A model generated the notes under the pieces. That model made no database searches, was not told the origin of the DNA, and was given only the letters and a program-made list of their open reading frames with translations. DNA of 64,000 nt from Hesseltinella vesiculosa. Lineage: Eukaryota > Mucoromycota > Mucoromycetes > Mucorales > Cunninghamellaceae. The DNA is taken from contig MCGT01000022.1 in NCBI GenBank assembly GCA_002104935.1, forward strand, positions 124,001-188,000. The letters run 5' to 3'. Below, piece after piece: positions 10,271 to 20,905 of the stretch (position 1 is the stretch's first letter; each line of letters opens with the position of its first letter). The position numbers and the translations under genes were made by a program.

Positions 10271-11677
10271 CTAGTATTGAGGTCCTTCTAGTTTTTCGAA
10301 ATGCTTCTTTGCAGCAGCAATATTTAACAACGTGGCTGCCGATTCTGATGTCATTGGGGAAGTCCAGTAAAAATAAGGTGAGATCCAGTTGAGGGGCTCC
10401 AGTTGGCTCTGGACTTACGGATCTGGGGGTCAGACATAACAATCATGGCGTAGGTGTTGTTGGTCAGAACATCAATAAAAGCCGTTGAGCTACTGCCTCT
10501 AATTTCCATACTTTTGAATCGAGTTTGTGATCGACTTTGGCGGTAAAAAAATAAAATAAACACGTGGTCAGCAGGGAGACAACTGCCAGGAGCCTCCGCC
10601 TTTTTTTTTTTTACCTGCACCCGAGGTTGAATTGTTTGATGATGTTGCTGATTTTTTCAAATCGATGTAGATCGGGATGTTGGATGGTGGCGGCATTAGC
10701 AATGACGAGAAAGGTGGTCCGTTCGAACAAGACGACTTCATCAGCATCGCACAGTCGACAAAAGTTATCCAGGTGGGATTCAAGGGTACGGATGTTGGGT
10801 ATCAAACAATGGACAATTTGTGACCATGCCTACAGCAGATGCATCGCATGAGACCAACTATTAGTGTGCCGATTTGAAAAGAAGACAAAGACGCTTACTG
10901 CATACAAGGTTTCGTCCCAAATGGATGTACTGAAGCCTTCAATATGCAAAGGTTCCGAACGCGTGCGCAGTTCCGCCAATCGCTGCTGATAGATCTAACC
11001 GAGCCAAGGGGTCAGTCACTGGATCAAGTTATAGTCAAGGTAACAGTAAACTTACTTCGTCTCGCTGTTGTTCAGGGACGAGATCCATTTTATGAATCAA
11101 GCAAAAGATCCGGGCTTCCTTGGAGTTGGCAAGAATAGCGTCCAGACAAGACTGGTAATAGTGCAAGTCTTTTTCCCAGTCGCGGCTTTCGACATCAAAC
11201 ACATAGATCAACACCTCGACATTTTTAAAGATTCGGTCTCGCTGCGAAGCAAAATAGTTCTCCATAAACGCTTCCTGACTATAGGCAAGGTTACATGTAA
11301 TAAAAAAAAGAAACACAGGGGAGTGAGATGTGGGTTCCGAAGTTTTTTTTTTTTTTTTTTCCTCATTTTTGCATGGCACTGACCCACCACAATCCCAAAG
11401 ATTCAAAACGAGATTGCCAAGGAACTTGACATTGGAATGCTCAACATCGACTGCAGAGGGAAACCAATGGCAAGCATTAGAGAAAAGCAGTTAAGGCAAA
11501 ATGCTCTCTTACTAGTGGCTCCCAAACGACGGGTGTCCCGGGCAATATAATTGCTGAAGATGATGGATCGCATCGAAGTCTTTCCAGACCCGCTCTTGCC
11601 CATCAATAAAACCTATAAGAACAGCGTCAGTTTCTCTCTTTACAGCCCAGCATTGTACTTGCCTTCTTTTTCTTCAT
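10271..11677 (-). CDS. GTR1: Rag-type small GTPase Gtr1 (RagA/B orthologue)
   Basis: One half of the Rag heterodimer that recruits and activates TORC1 at the vacuole in response to amino acids. Eight exons give 301 residues in phase: 11677-11663, 11612-11513, 11450-11384, 11278-11056, 10994-10899, 10829-10615, 10534-10419, 10344-10271. Visible motifs are [15 protein letters not shown] (P-loop), [16 protein letters not shown] (switch I region), LNLWDCGGQ (G3, with Gly-Gln as in Rag A/B) and HKMDL (G4). The C-terminal roadblock-like domain ends [20 protein letters not shown], which closely matches RagA. The first intron (11662-11613) begins GCAAGT, a GC-AG intron, and separates a 15-base exon coding MKKKK from VLLMGKSG. 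Confidence 0.96.
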
Positions 11678-12153
11678 GCCTGTAATAAATGAAGTAGAAA
11701 AATAAAATAAAAAAAAGTGGGAAGAAAACAAAAGGCGTGACGAAAAAAAAAAAACTCAGCAGGTCGATTTTTTTTTCCATACTGTCATACGTTGCTGATA
11801 CTTGTGTATGGGTACAGAGGCTCTTATAGCTTCAAAGGGGAACAGAAGTAACGTAGGCAAGTTTGGAACCCAGGGGAACAGCTGAAAACCAAAGACACGC
11901 CATGACCACTGCCTATCAGCCATGGTGTCTCCTGAATTTATCTGTCGCCCAGTCATCAGCTGGTGAAGCATGGTCTCTTTGCTTATCAATGCCAATAAAA
12001 CCCGCGTCAAAAGAAACAATCTCTTCTGATATACCATTTGCTGTATTGGATGAGTGGGACGGGAAGCGCTTGATCCGAAACTTTCCACTTCAAGAACCGC
12101 TTTTTTTTTTTTTTTTGTTCCTTACTTTTCTGCATCTTTTTTTTTTTTTCTTG
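11678..12153. other. Divergent spacer between GTR1 and the USP-fold gene
   Basis: This is the likely shared promoter region for GTR1 (minus) and the USP-fold gene (plus). A 110-codon minus ORF at 11756-12088 is Leu/Trp-rich without domains and is probably chance. T-tracts lie at 12102-12116 and 12138-12149. Confidence 0.5.
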
Positions 12154-15100
12154 ATGCTGGACTCACCCGTAGTAGAAGATGCTGTATCTGCATTGGTTAG
12201 CCTTGTAAGTTACTAGTAAATTTACTGGACAAAATGACTCTGTATCTAGGAGATCCGGTTCATGGACACATGTTTTAATGGTAGGGAGTTGATCGAAAGA
12301 AGGCTATCAAAGCGCTTAGCGTAAGTAACGTAACAAAGCACCAAAACATCACTCAAATAAACCACGCCTGCTTTTGTACGTCAATGCCTATTATTTAGCG
12401 ATACAACTATGATGTCGAACGAGCTGCCGACTTTATCTTTTCTGGCAACACCATTTCTGATGACGACGATGACAAGACCACCAACGTAACACACTCAAAA
12501 TCTTCGCCTTGGCGCCACTTTCTTTTTTGTTCACGTTTCTGTTTCTTAGGTTGAACCCTGGTCACAGTCTGCCGCATTCGAAAGCATTTATTCATCCACT
12601 CCCGAACAACCTTCACCTAACCAGTCCCATGTTAGCCTTGCATCCTCCAGCCAAGGTGAGTAACTGCCTCTCGTCTCTTGACTTTTTTTGTTCTCATCGC
12701 CCATGTTTATGGTAGACTTGCGTCAAGCCACTCTGATCAAGGATTATGAAAAACCAATCCAAGACGCTTGCCAAAAGGATAAAGCTGCTTCGTGGAGCGT
12801 AGTGCCATTCTCTTCCAATGTAAGGGACTTTATGCCAAGCGCGTGTTAAAAAAAACACGTTCTCACCCGTGCTTTCAGAACAACCGGGAACAAGACGAAC
12901 CTGGACAACCAGGTCAATTTACCCCTTCTCAGTTGACATGGTGGAACGATCCTGACAACCCTTCGGACCGCAAAGCCGCCCCTTCTATGTAAAAAGCACG
13001 CCTTGCATCCCGCAGGAAAAGTAATCGCCCGTTCTTTTTTCCCAGGCCGATTGCCTTGCGCCCACCTACCTACAACTTCTCCTATGTACCTGTGATTCTG
13101 CAAATGTTTTACCATGTGTCTGTGTTCCGGAATGCAGTCATCAGCCACCGACCGCTACCCTACGCCTGGGGCTCCCTTCGAAACTATTGGAAAGGCTATG
13201 GCGAATCTGTTCCGAGCTACACTATGCACCCGATCGATCCTCATTTACAACAGCCTCTCACCATGTCTAGCAGCACTAGCACTGCATCTACCACTACCGA
13301 TGCCACCACAACACCTCAATGTCCTGCCATAGAGGAAGAACCTCCACTCGATCTTCCTCCTCTGGCATCCACCCGCCTGGAATCAATGGCCAAGCATGAA
13401 ATTGGTAAATGAATTCCTTCTCTGCACACCAAAACTCACTCTCCTGGTTTTTTTTTTATGCCTTTGCAAAAAGTCTTGGCCGAGTTGCAAAAACTGTTTG
13501 CCTTCCTTGGCAACACACATCGGCTTTATGGGTCCGCAGCCCCTTTTGTCCGTGCCCTCAACACTCGTGCCAACACCTCGGTTAGCTGGCAGAATGATGA
13601 CAAATCCGTTGATGGTACAGACGCCCGTTCTTCCTCCCAGTACATCGTAGCTGGTAATCTCATAACTTTGTTTTTTTTCCCGCATGTAGATTTCTTTGAT
13701 GCCATGATTGGCAACCTTGTGGCCACCGACAAGACCAACAAAGGCCAACACCAGTCATTCACAGAGTAGGCCACGATACATTCCCACAAGCATCCTTACT
13801 CATCCCCCTCTTTTTTTTGCGCTTGTTTTTTCCTAGGTTACTTCGATTGGTAGCTCAAGTAGAAGCTGGGAACTGCAAAGATACCGAAGAAATCTTTTAC
13901 CTTGTGCTTGGCATCACCCAACGAATGAACTCCTTCCACGCCTGCCTCGATCCTCTTGTGTACGAAAAACAAAAAGACTGGTTTGATGAAGACGCATACG
14001 GCAGTTCCGACGATGACGTGCCCACAGATGACGACACCCAGACAGACGGCCATCCTCGCTTCAAACTCACAACCTTCTCTCAAGTACCACCGCTCCTGCT
14101 TGTTTTGCTGGAGGACCGCCGCTCTGATAACGACACTGCCGCCGCCGACTATCACATCGAACCTACTGTCTACTTGGACCGCTACCTCACTGCCAACCGG
14201 CAGCTGGTGCTGGAAAAACATCAGCAAGGAGACCAATGGCGACAGGAAGTCTTGGACCTTCGAACACGCTTGGATCAATTGCAGAAAACGCTGCAATCTC
14301 CAGCCTCGGCCCCTGCGGGGGCCCCGCACGCCCCCGCTTCCGCCTCCTCGCCTTCGGCTCTGTCCAAGACCGACATCCTAGACTTGACCAGCCGCTTCCT
14401 CAACAGCAAAATCTCCTCAGATCACCCCTCCCCCGATTATACCCAAGGATTACAGTCCCTGAACCTTGTCGTACAAAACGTAAAGAATAACCTGGAACGC
14501 AAGCAAAAAGGTACACTGGTAAAAAAAAAAAATTCAGAGCACCGTAACTGATAGAAGAATATACTTTGATTCGACCACAGAATTTGCCCAATTAGAACAA
14601 GAGCGGCAAGCATCCTTGAAAGGACTGTTTGAAGACGACACACTGAAGAAACGCCCCTATGATTTGCGTGCTGCGCTCTATACGGACGGCATGAACGGCA
14701 CCGGTCACCACTGGGGCTATATCTGGATCGAGCCTGACGAGGAAAACTTGCTGGAGGACATCCCCATCGACAACGAAGGAAGCTGGTACCGGTTTTGTGA
14801 TGCAGACGTGCGCAAGGTGACCTCAGACGAAGTGGTTGCCGAATCGGCCAATCCTTTTGCCCTCCTCTACTGCGACCGCACCCTGCCTGTCGTACCCAAA
14901 GATCAGATTCTGTCACAGGTGCCTTCCGAGCTCACTGAACTGATTGACAGAGACAACCAAGTACTGGAAGATGAGATCACTGCCCATAGCCAACCGCTCA
15001 GCGACCGACCCATCTCGCCCTACTCCAACATCACCGATCTCGGAGCATACAACGTCAGCAGCGAGAACAGCAATACCGTCTCCGACACCAACGTGGTCGT

Positions 15101-16252
15101 GATCCCCACCCAGCCTCCTGACTACACCCCGTACGATACCAACAGCGCCCAGGACGCCATTGTCATTGAACATGTTCAATCCGTCGGACCTGATCCATCG
15201 CCGCAAGTCCAGCCTTCGCCTCAGCACTATGACCTGGCTGAAGACTTCATCGTCTCCATCCGCGACTGCCCTGGAGACGATCCAAGGCTCTTAACATCTG
15301 GGTAGGGACTTGAGAGAGAGAGAAAAATCGGATATGTGCGCCGTCTAACCTCACCCTTTTGAAGATTCCACATGTTTTTGGCCCGTGTAAGTGATGTAGA
15401 CACGATGGCCAAGTACATTGCTGCCGTTGATGCACACACTGAGGTAATTGCCACTGAAAAGAGGCGGGACATTGCTGACCCTTTTTTTTTATCTGGTAGG
15501 ATCCTGGAGATGGCAGCATACCCGACTTGCTACGTTCCAAGATGCACCATGTATCATTGCAAAGCATGGACCAGATTACTACATTCGACGATAGCCTCTC
15601 GGCTCTGTTTGAGTTGTACCAGCAATACGTGACCATGGGCACCGTCATCGCCGCTGGCCTGGCCCACATCGCCAACGCAAAGGATTACAGCGCAGCCTTG
15701 ACCATGTTCCTCAAATATAAGCAGCTCTTCAGCACCTGGAGATCCAATCTGATGATGAATGACCATGTACTCTGGCGGTTCCAGGCCCTCGATGTCTTGA
15801 ATTTCAACTCGCTGATGACCAGCAACAGTATCAAATGCCTAGACGTAAGTTGACTCTCTTGGCTCTTCACACGTGCTTACCTGCCTCTTCTGTTCTTTCA
15901 GATCCTCAACAAGCAAGCTTACGACATGGCATGCAACACGGCCAAATGCACGGATGGCCTGCGACTCGGTGCGCAATTGGCAAACATGGCGCAATATCTC
16001 TTCGGCCAGTCAGTGAGCCCTGAAAGTGAAACGCTCCTTCGCAGCATGAGCGAGCTCTGGCTAAGATACTCGGATTTGGAAGGCAGCACACTGAACTCGA
16101 GTCAAGCTGACCAGCTCAGCACACTGGTGATGATCTTTTTAGATGGACCTTCGTCTGCTGATCTCGCCCATCTGACAGACGAGCTGACAAATTGCCCGCT
16201 ACCTGACGCTTCCGTCTTAAACGAATATACCTCTTCTCGGCTTTTACTGTAG
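12154..16252 (+). CDS. UBA plus USP-fold protein, probable inactive deubiquitinase (USP25/28-like)
   Basis: Downstream exons join in phase: 12399-12485, 12550-12655, 12715-12819, 12879-12988, 13046-13404, 13474-13653, 13690-13765, 13837-14510, 14581-15301, 15365-15443, 15500-15844, 15902-16252. They encode about 1,000 residues. The start is a UBA-like helix (RYNYDVERAADFIFSG). The USP box I region reads NFSYVPVILQMFYHVSVFRN, where the active enzymes have N-T-C-W/Y; the Cys position is Ser. The His box is GTGHHWGYIWIE, followed by WYRFCDADV and NPFALLYC, as in USP folds. A coiled region (LDLRTRLDQLQKTLQ) lies inside the catalytic fold, and a helical C-terminal domain follows. The family role is ubiquitin removal; here binding or regulation is more likely. 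The 5' exons (about 12154-12204 and 12250-12320) look coding but do not join in phase with 12399, so the start is uncertain. Confidence 0.8.
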
Positions 16253-17216
16253 ATCTGCAAAATCAGCTATTCTTTCTCATTATATTTTTATTCATGATCT
16301 CATTCGCCTCTAATAAACTAGGATGGCAATACTGGCTTCTTATTAAAACGAGTATCATGGCTCTGAATCTCAAAAAGACGAACGAAATACTGTGAACTCT
16401 AAACGCTGTCCTTCAGACACCAGACACGAACTTGACAAGGGCATGACACGGGCATGACACGGGCCCAAAGTAAAAAAAAAAAAAATGTGCCAGGCATTTC
16501 ATTGAGCTGCGTATCGGTACGTTTGCCGGGTGAAGGTCGCCCAGCCAACGCTTGGTCCGTTTCGTTTGCACACATTCATCCCACCCACACCCCCAGCTAA
16601 AAAAAAAAATTGAAAAATCGGCCATTTTCGTCAGGGAACACCCAGGCCATCGGATCAAATCTCACTGTGAAAAATGACTCTAGATCAAGCCACTTCAAAG
16701 TTCGCATACCAGTGAAAAATGGTGAAAAATGACATAGGTTAAAATTACAAGTCTCTTAAACAGGGGAAGGTTGGTAACCAAATGCTTTGTGTGCACAGGC
16801 ACAGAGCCTTCTGTGCCACCTGTGAGGGTTTTCAGTTTCCGACGCCTTCGCAACGAGCTACCATTTTTTTTTTCCCTGCAAAAGTAAACAGAATGTTAAA
16901 GTTGTTATCGAGTGCCTTTGTTGCTGCTGCTTATCACGGTGATGATGGGATTGAACTCGGTGAAAGGCATTTCCTTGTGCCTAGATTTGCGACCTGCCTC
17001 GGCCGTCTCAAATTGGCAACCATCTCTCGCTTGCTTCGCTTTATCCAAGGCTCTTGTGTGTATGATGGAGACCATCTCAGCCTGTGTTCACAGGTGAAAG
17101 GCAGTCGTAAGGATGACTGTGGTTGCCCTGTACTTAACACTGCCACGACACATCTTAGTCAACCTCAAATTATCGACAAGCTCATTCAATAAATCAAACC
17201 AGTTTATCAGAGATTT
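16253..17216. other. Spacer with dispersed repeat copy B
   Basis: Repeat copy B occupies 16525-16675. A plus-strand frame at 16782-17192 (136 codons, ending QPQIIDKLIQ) has no recognised domain and may belong to the degenerate locus that follows. No gene is firmly supported. Confidence 0.45.
16525..16675. repeat. Dispersed repeat, copy B
   Basis: Diverged second copy of the element at 9992-10130, in the same orientation. Blocks GGTGAAGGTCGCCCAGCCA, GAAAAATCGGCCATTTTCG, TCAGGG and TCTCACTGTG appear in the same order with indels between them. It sits just 3' of the USP-fold gene. Confidence 0.8.
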
Positions 17217-18358
17217 TTGAAGTCAACAAATCGCGTTCTTACCTTTTTTTTTTCTTCTTCCTTGTTTCCTTTTTTTTTTCTTAACGAATGTGTCATGACG
17301 GTCGATCTGAAAGATTATATTGAACACCAGTTTACTGAGCTGGATATGGTTGCCTTGAACACTATATTTTTCCCTACAATGAACCAACAAGATGCCGAAG
17401 ATAAATTCAAGCTGGTTGTACAAGAACTCTACAACAGCACGAATAACTAAACCTTGAAGCAATGGGCACAATCAACCATGGATACTGGTTATGCAACGAC
17501 AGTCGACCTGCTGCTGGAGGCTCTGTCTGCAAGTCTGCAGTCTCCCACCAACCTCTGCCCCCCATTGTGCTCCACGCATTCCCTTCTCTTGCGTGTGGAC
17601 ACCCCCGCCCTTCGAGCGAGCCACAATGCTCTCGTGAAGCAGCCTCTCTTCACCTCCCTTAACTGGGAGCCCTGGTACTCTAATCAAGTCATACGCCATG
17701 TAATGCCTGGATGAAAAATCTGTCACAGGTTCTGAAAATTTTCAACGCATGGTGTAAGTATTTCTGGATATCATAAGTCAAGAGATAAAAAGAAAATGAG
17801 TAGCAGCATCTGATTTTTTTTTACTCAGTGGGCCAGATCTCCAGACCGAAGGGCTTGCTTTGTTTCAGAATGACAAGACAGCTGTGGAGTATGCCAGAGT
17901 TTTACGCGAGTGAAGCTTGCTGCTTGTGTCCTTGCAGAAGCAGATTCACTCCCATCGTGCATTCGACTCCCTCCAGCTGTCAAGCAAAGCGCCTTGGCAT
18001 TACTTCAGCATGCCGAGGATCGCCAACTCAGCCCTGAACGAGACCATTCTGTGGAGTGATCGTTGCTGCCCTTTGTGCACGATCTTGGTGTGGCTCTGGT
18101 CTCTCAAAAGCTTGAGGGCACGGGCAACGATATCATCACCAACCCTGCTGCTACGGATGAGTATCTGCCCCGCGACTGGCCCTCTCGCTTTGTCTTGGAG
18201 ATCGTCATGATCCTGGTGTTGATGAGCCGCGCAACTTTTGGTGCCAAAGTTGCGGAGGTTCCACCCATTTGCTCGAAGTTGAAATACATATGTCATGTCA
18301 TCACCCTCGTTTCGATCGCAAAGGATTGTCGCCGATCAGTGACCCCAGTGTAAGTTGC

Positions 18359-18389
<31 letters not shown>

Positions 18390-19114
18390 TAGCCGTTTTT
18401 TAATCCGCTTCTTATCTGAAGCTTTTGGTCGAATCCAAGAACATTATCGACCGCTTTGTTTATGATGCTTTGGTTTTAGGTGATAAGAAAATGCAAGTCA
18501 TGGCTGTGCAAGTATCTCGATATCATGCAGAAATCATTAGCCTGACCTTGGAAGACAAAGGTTTGTACACCGCCACTGTCTTTGCCCGCCTGTCCCTCCC
18601 AACCACTGCAATTGCCTTCACCCGATCTACCAAAGCTTGGTTCCAATCTCTTTTAGAGTTCAAGGTACTTTTTTCGCCATTGACAAATTTATACCTTCTG
18701 ACTCATTAACTTCTCTTCCAAAGGACCAATGCCTGAAACTCGAAAGACTTGCCAGGACGATGATTGTTGACAGACGCAGCTCTTTTAGGACCCATTTTGA
18801 CCGCAAATTGACCTGTGACTCCCCAGATACCGGAAATTTCAAGGAATGGACACGAGGCACCTTCTTCCCATCCATCCCTGCTCACCAACAAACCTTGCAC
18901 CTCTTTTGATGCAAGTGACCCCTCTGCCTCTCCCCCTTATTCTGACAGAGCCCCCTGGATATGTGGTTTCGAAGAACTGTTCACCGAGGACTTACCTGGT
19001 CTGCCTCCCGTACGCAATGTGTCCCACATCATTGACACCCAAGACGCCAAGCCGGATGATTCCCCGCCAAAGTCAAAAAAGATCTGCCCCAAGAAGCAAA
19101 AGATCTCCCTTTGA
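17217..19114 (+). pseudogene. Broken coding locus, probably a Ty3/gypsy retroelement remnant
   Basis: Several protein-like stretches lie in order but in different frames. 17217-17714 is one frame interrupted by a TAA at 17448-17450 (before it ELYNSTNN, after it LKQWAQSTMDTGYATTVD). A piece with DLQTEGLALFQNDKTAVEYA follows a plausible intron. Next is a Cys/His-rich piece, FWCQSCGGSTHLLEVEIHM, then DALVLGDKKMQVMAVQVSRY. The last piece, near 18967-19114, reads FEELFTEDLPGLPPVRNVSH and IDTQDAKP. This last pattern (D-LPGLPP-x-R-x-V-x-H-x-ID) resembles the linker between protease and reverse transcriptase in Ty3/gypsy polyproteins; the middle piece could be a decayed aspartic protease. No reverse transcriptase, integrase or LTRs are seen. 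The frame then ends in a Lys-rich tail. A domesticated, mis-assembled gene is the alternative. Confidence 0.5.
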
Positions 19115-19616
19115 ATCACCCCGTTACCCCTCCCAGTGGCGCTTGTCCTACTCTCTTCTGATATGAATATAAAAAAAAATAGCCATTGTTTTTCTCATCT
19201 TAATCAAGTATTTTTGGGGAATGTAAAGAAGTGTCAGGAAGAGCTTTAAGAAGCCTTTTTTATATTGCGTGATTTGCAATCAAACCACTAATTTTTGTCG
19301 GCTCATTAAAAAAGACGGCGGCCGTTCCTTGTTTTGATGGCAGTCAATGGCGGCTCGGGTGGTAAGAAACTTGGCAGGGCTTCATTCTCCAAATTGGCGC
19401 CCACATACAAGTGCAGTAGGCATGTATTCACAATGTGCACTTTTTATTTTTCATGGAGGGGTGGTATGATGTTACTGCGCATACTGATATGAGAAATAGA
19501 AATGAAGTGGCTATAATAAAAGAAAAATGCTCAGGGAGGGGAGGAATACACAAAGAGAGAAAAATGGGGTAGCATGCGAGAAGCAAAAAAATGGCAGGAT
19601 GGAGGAAGAGATGGGA
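19115..19616. other. Spacer between convergent loci
   Basis: About 500 bases with no supported gene; A-rich purine tracts occupy 19500-19600. It contains 3' flanks of the broken locus and of the TMEM110-like gene. Confidence 0.5.
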
Positions 19617-20753
19617 TCAGCTGGAGCCGTTCTTGGATCTCAGTTCGTACTTATCATCGTCAACGTCTAGGTCTTCGGCTTCGTCATCGATGGTAAACAC
19701 GTCGGTGGGAGCGGCGTGGGCATGGGCTAGGAGAGGGACTTCATCATCGGATCGTTTTCGGCTGAACGGTTTCAATGGCTCATGGAGAGGGGACGAGGCA
19801 GCAAGGGTGGGTGAATGCGGGGTATCCATTGGTCGATCCTGCTGGCCTTGCATCAGCAGCGTGTCGGTGTCGGTTTCTTCATCGTGGCGGTGTAGTCGAA
19901 TCTGGGCCTTGTCCTTGTGCTTGACAATGGTATCAATGATCCAGAACTGTACAATATTCATTACGAGAGGAAATCTACGAATCATACAAAAAATGGTAAG
20001 CTTCTTTGACTTGCAAGGAGGACGCCGGCAAACTCACATCAGCATGACAAAGGCGACCTGTAACTTGTAATTGGTCGACGTCCAGTCCAGCATCCAGTCG
20101 CCAACACTCTCGAGCCATGGACAAAGTCGGAAGAGCAGGACCACCATCGTTTTCATAAGCATCAGGCTGAGGGTATAGACAGCAAGCTGTTTGAGCCAAG
20201 GTTTGATTTGTTGGGACAGAGGAGGATCGCCATAGACCCCTGATCGAAAACCTTGCCATTGCAGAATCTGATCCGTCAAGTACCGAAAGCCGAGTAAAAA
20301 CACCCAGAGAATAGCTACCCCCACTGTGCAGTCAATCAAGATATTTAGCAGATACCTAAAAGGGAAAGCCAAGAGGTAAGCAAATGGAACTTTTTTTTTT
20401 CATACCATACTTACCAGACGCAAGGGTTAGAGACTTCGCCATCTTCAGGTGGATTGCCGAAAAAATAGGCAGCAACGACATTGAGAGTATGGATAAGTAT
20501 AGAACCAACCAGCTGCTTTGAAACATCGAGAAACCTATACATAAATGAGTTGAGATGGATAGCTGTGTGGCATTGAACCCTACCATATCCGAAGAGGTCG
20601 TCTTGGCTTCTCACGATGTCGTTTGATCAGCAATGTCGAAAAAGCGGCAGCGGCTAGACACAGCTGGATAAAGATCCCAAACGAATCCATCAGCTCACAC
20701 TGTCCTGTCTGTGGTGGGCTATCTTGTGTTGGATCTCTTTTCAGTGGTAGCAT
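19617..20753 (-). CDS. STIMATE/TMEM110-like multi-pass membrane protein
   Basis: Four exons join in phase (20753-20584, 20534-20415, 20355-20038, 19974-19617) to give 321 residues. The core has the family pattern of about five membrane segments: GIFIQLCLAAAAFSTLLIKR, LVGSILIHTLNVVAAYFFG followed by NPCVWYLLNILIDCTVGV, then VFLLGFRYLTDQ, YTLSLMLMKTMVVLLF, and FPLVMNIVQFWIIDTIVKH. Fungal members are vacuolar/ER membrane proteins; the animal homologue regulates store-operated calcium entry at ER-plasma-membrane contacts. The cytosolic tail is acidic and Ser/Asp-rich (DDEAEDLDVDDDKYELR). It shares a 152-base divergent promoter with REV1. Family assignment is good; the calcium role in fungi is inference. 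Confidence 0.88.
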
Positions 20754-20905
20754 TGTGTAGATGGGAAAAAGGTAAAAGGTCAAAAAGAGTGAAAGAAAAA
20801 GAAAAAGCCCCGTTCCAAGCTTTTTTTTTTTTTTTTTTTTTGCTCTTTTCTCTTTTTTCGTTCCTCGCTCCGGTTTTCTTGTACCACCACGTTGGTAAAT
20901 GAAGT

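Noticed and set aside
11756..12088. 110-codon minus ORF between GTR1 and the USP-fold gene
   Set aside because: Leu/Trp-rich without family resemblance and lies in the expected divergent promoter.
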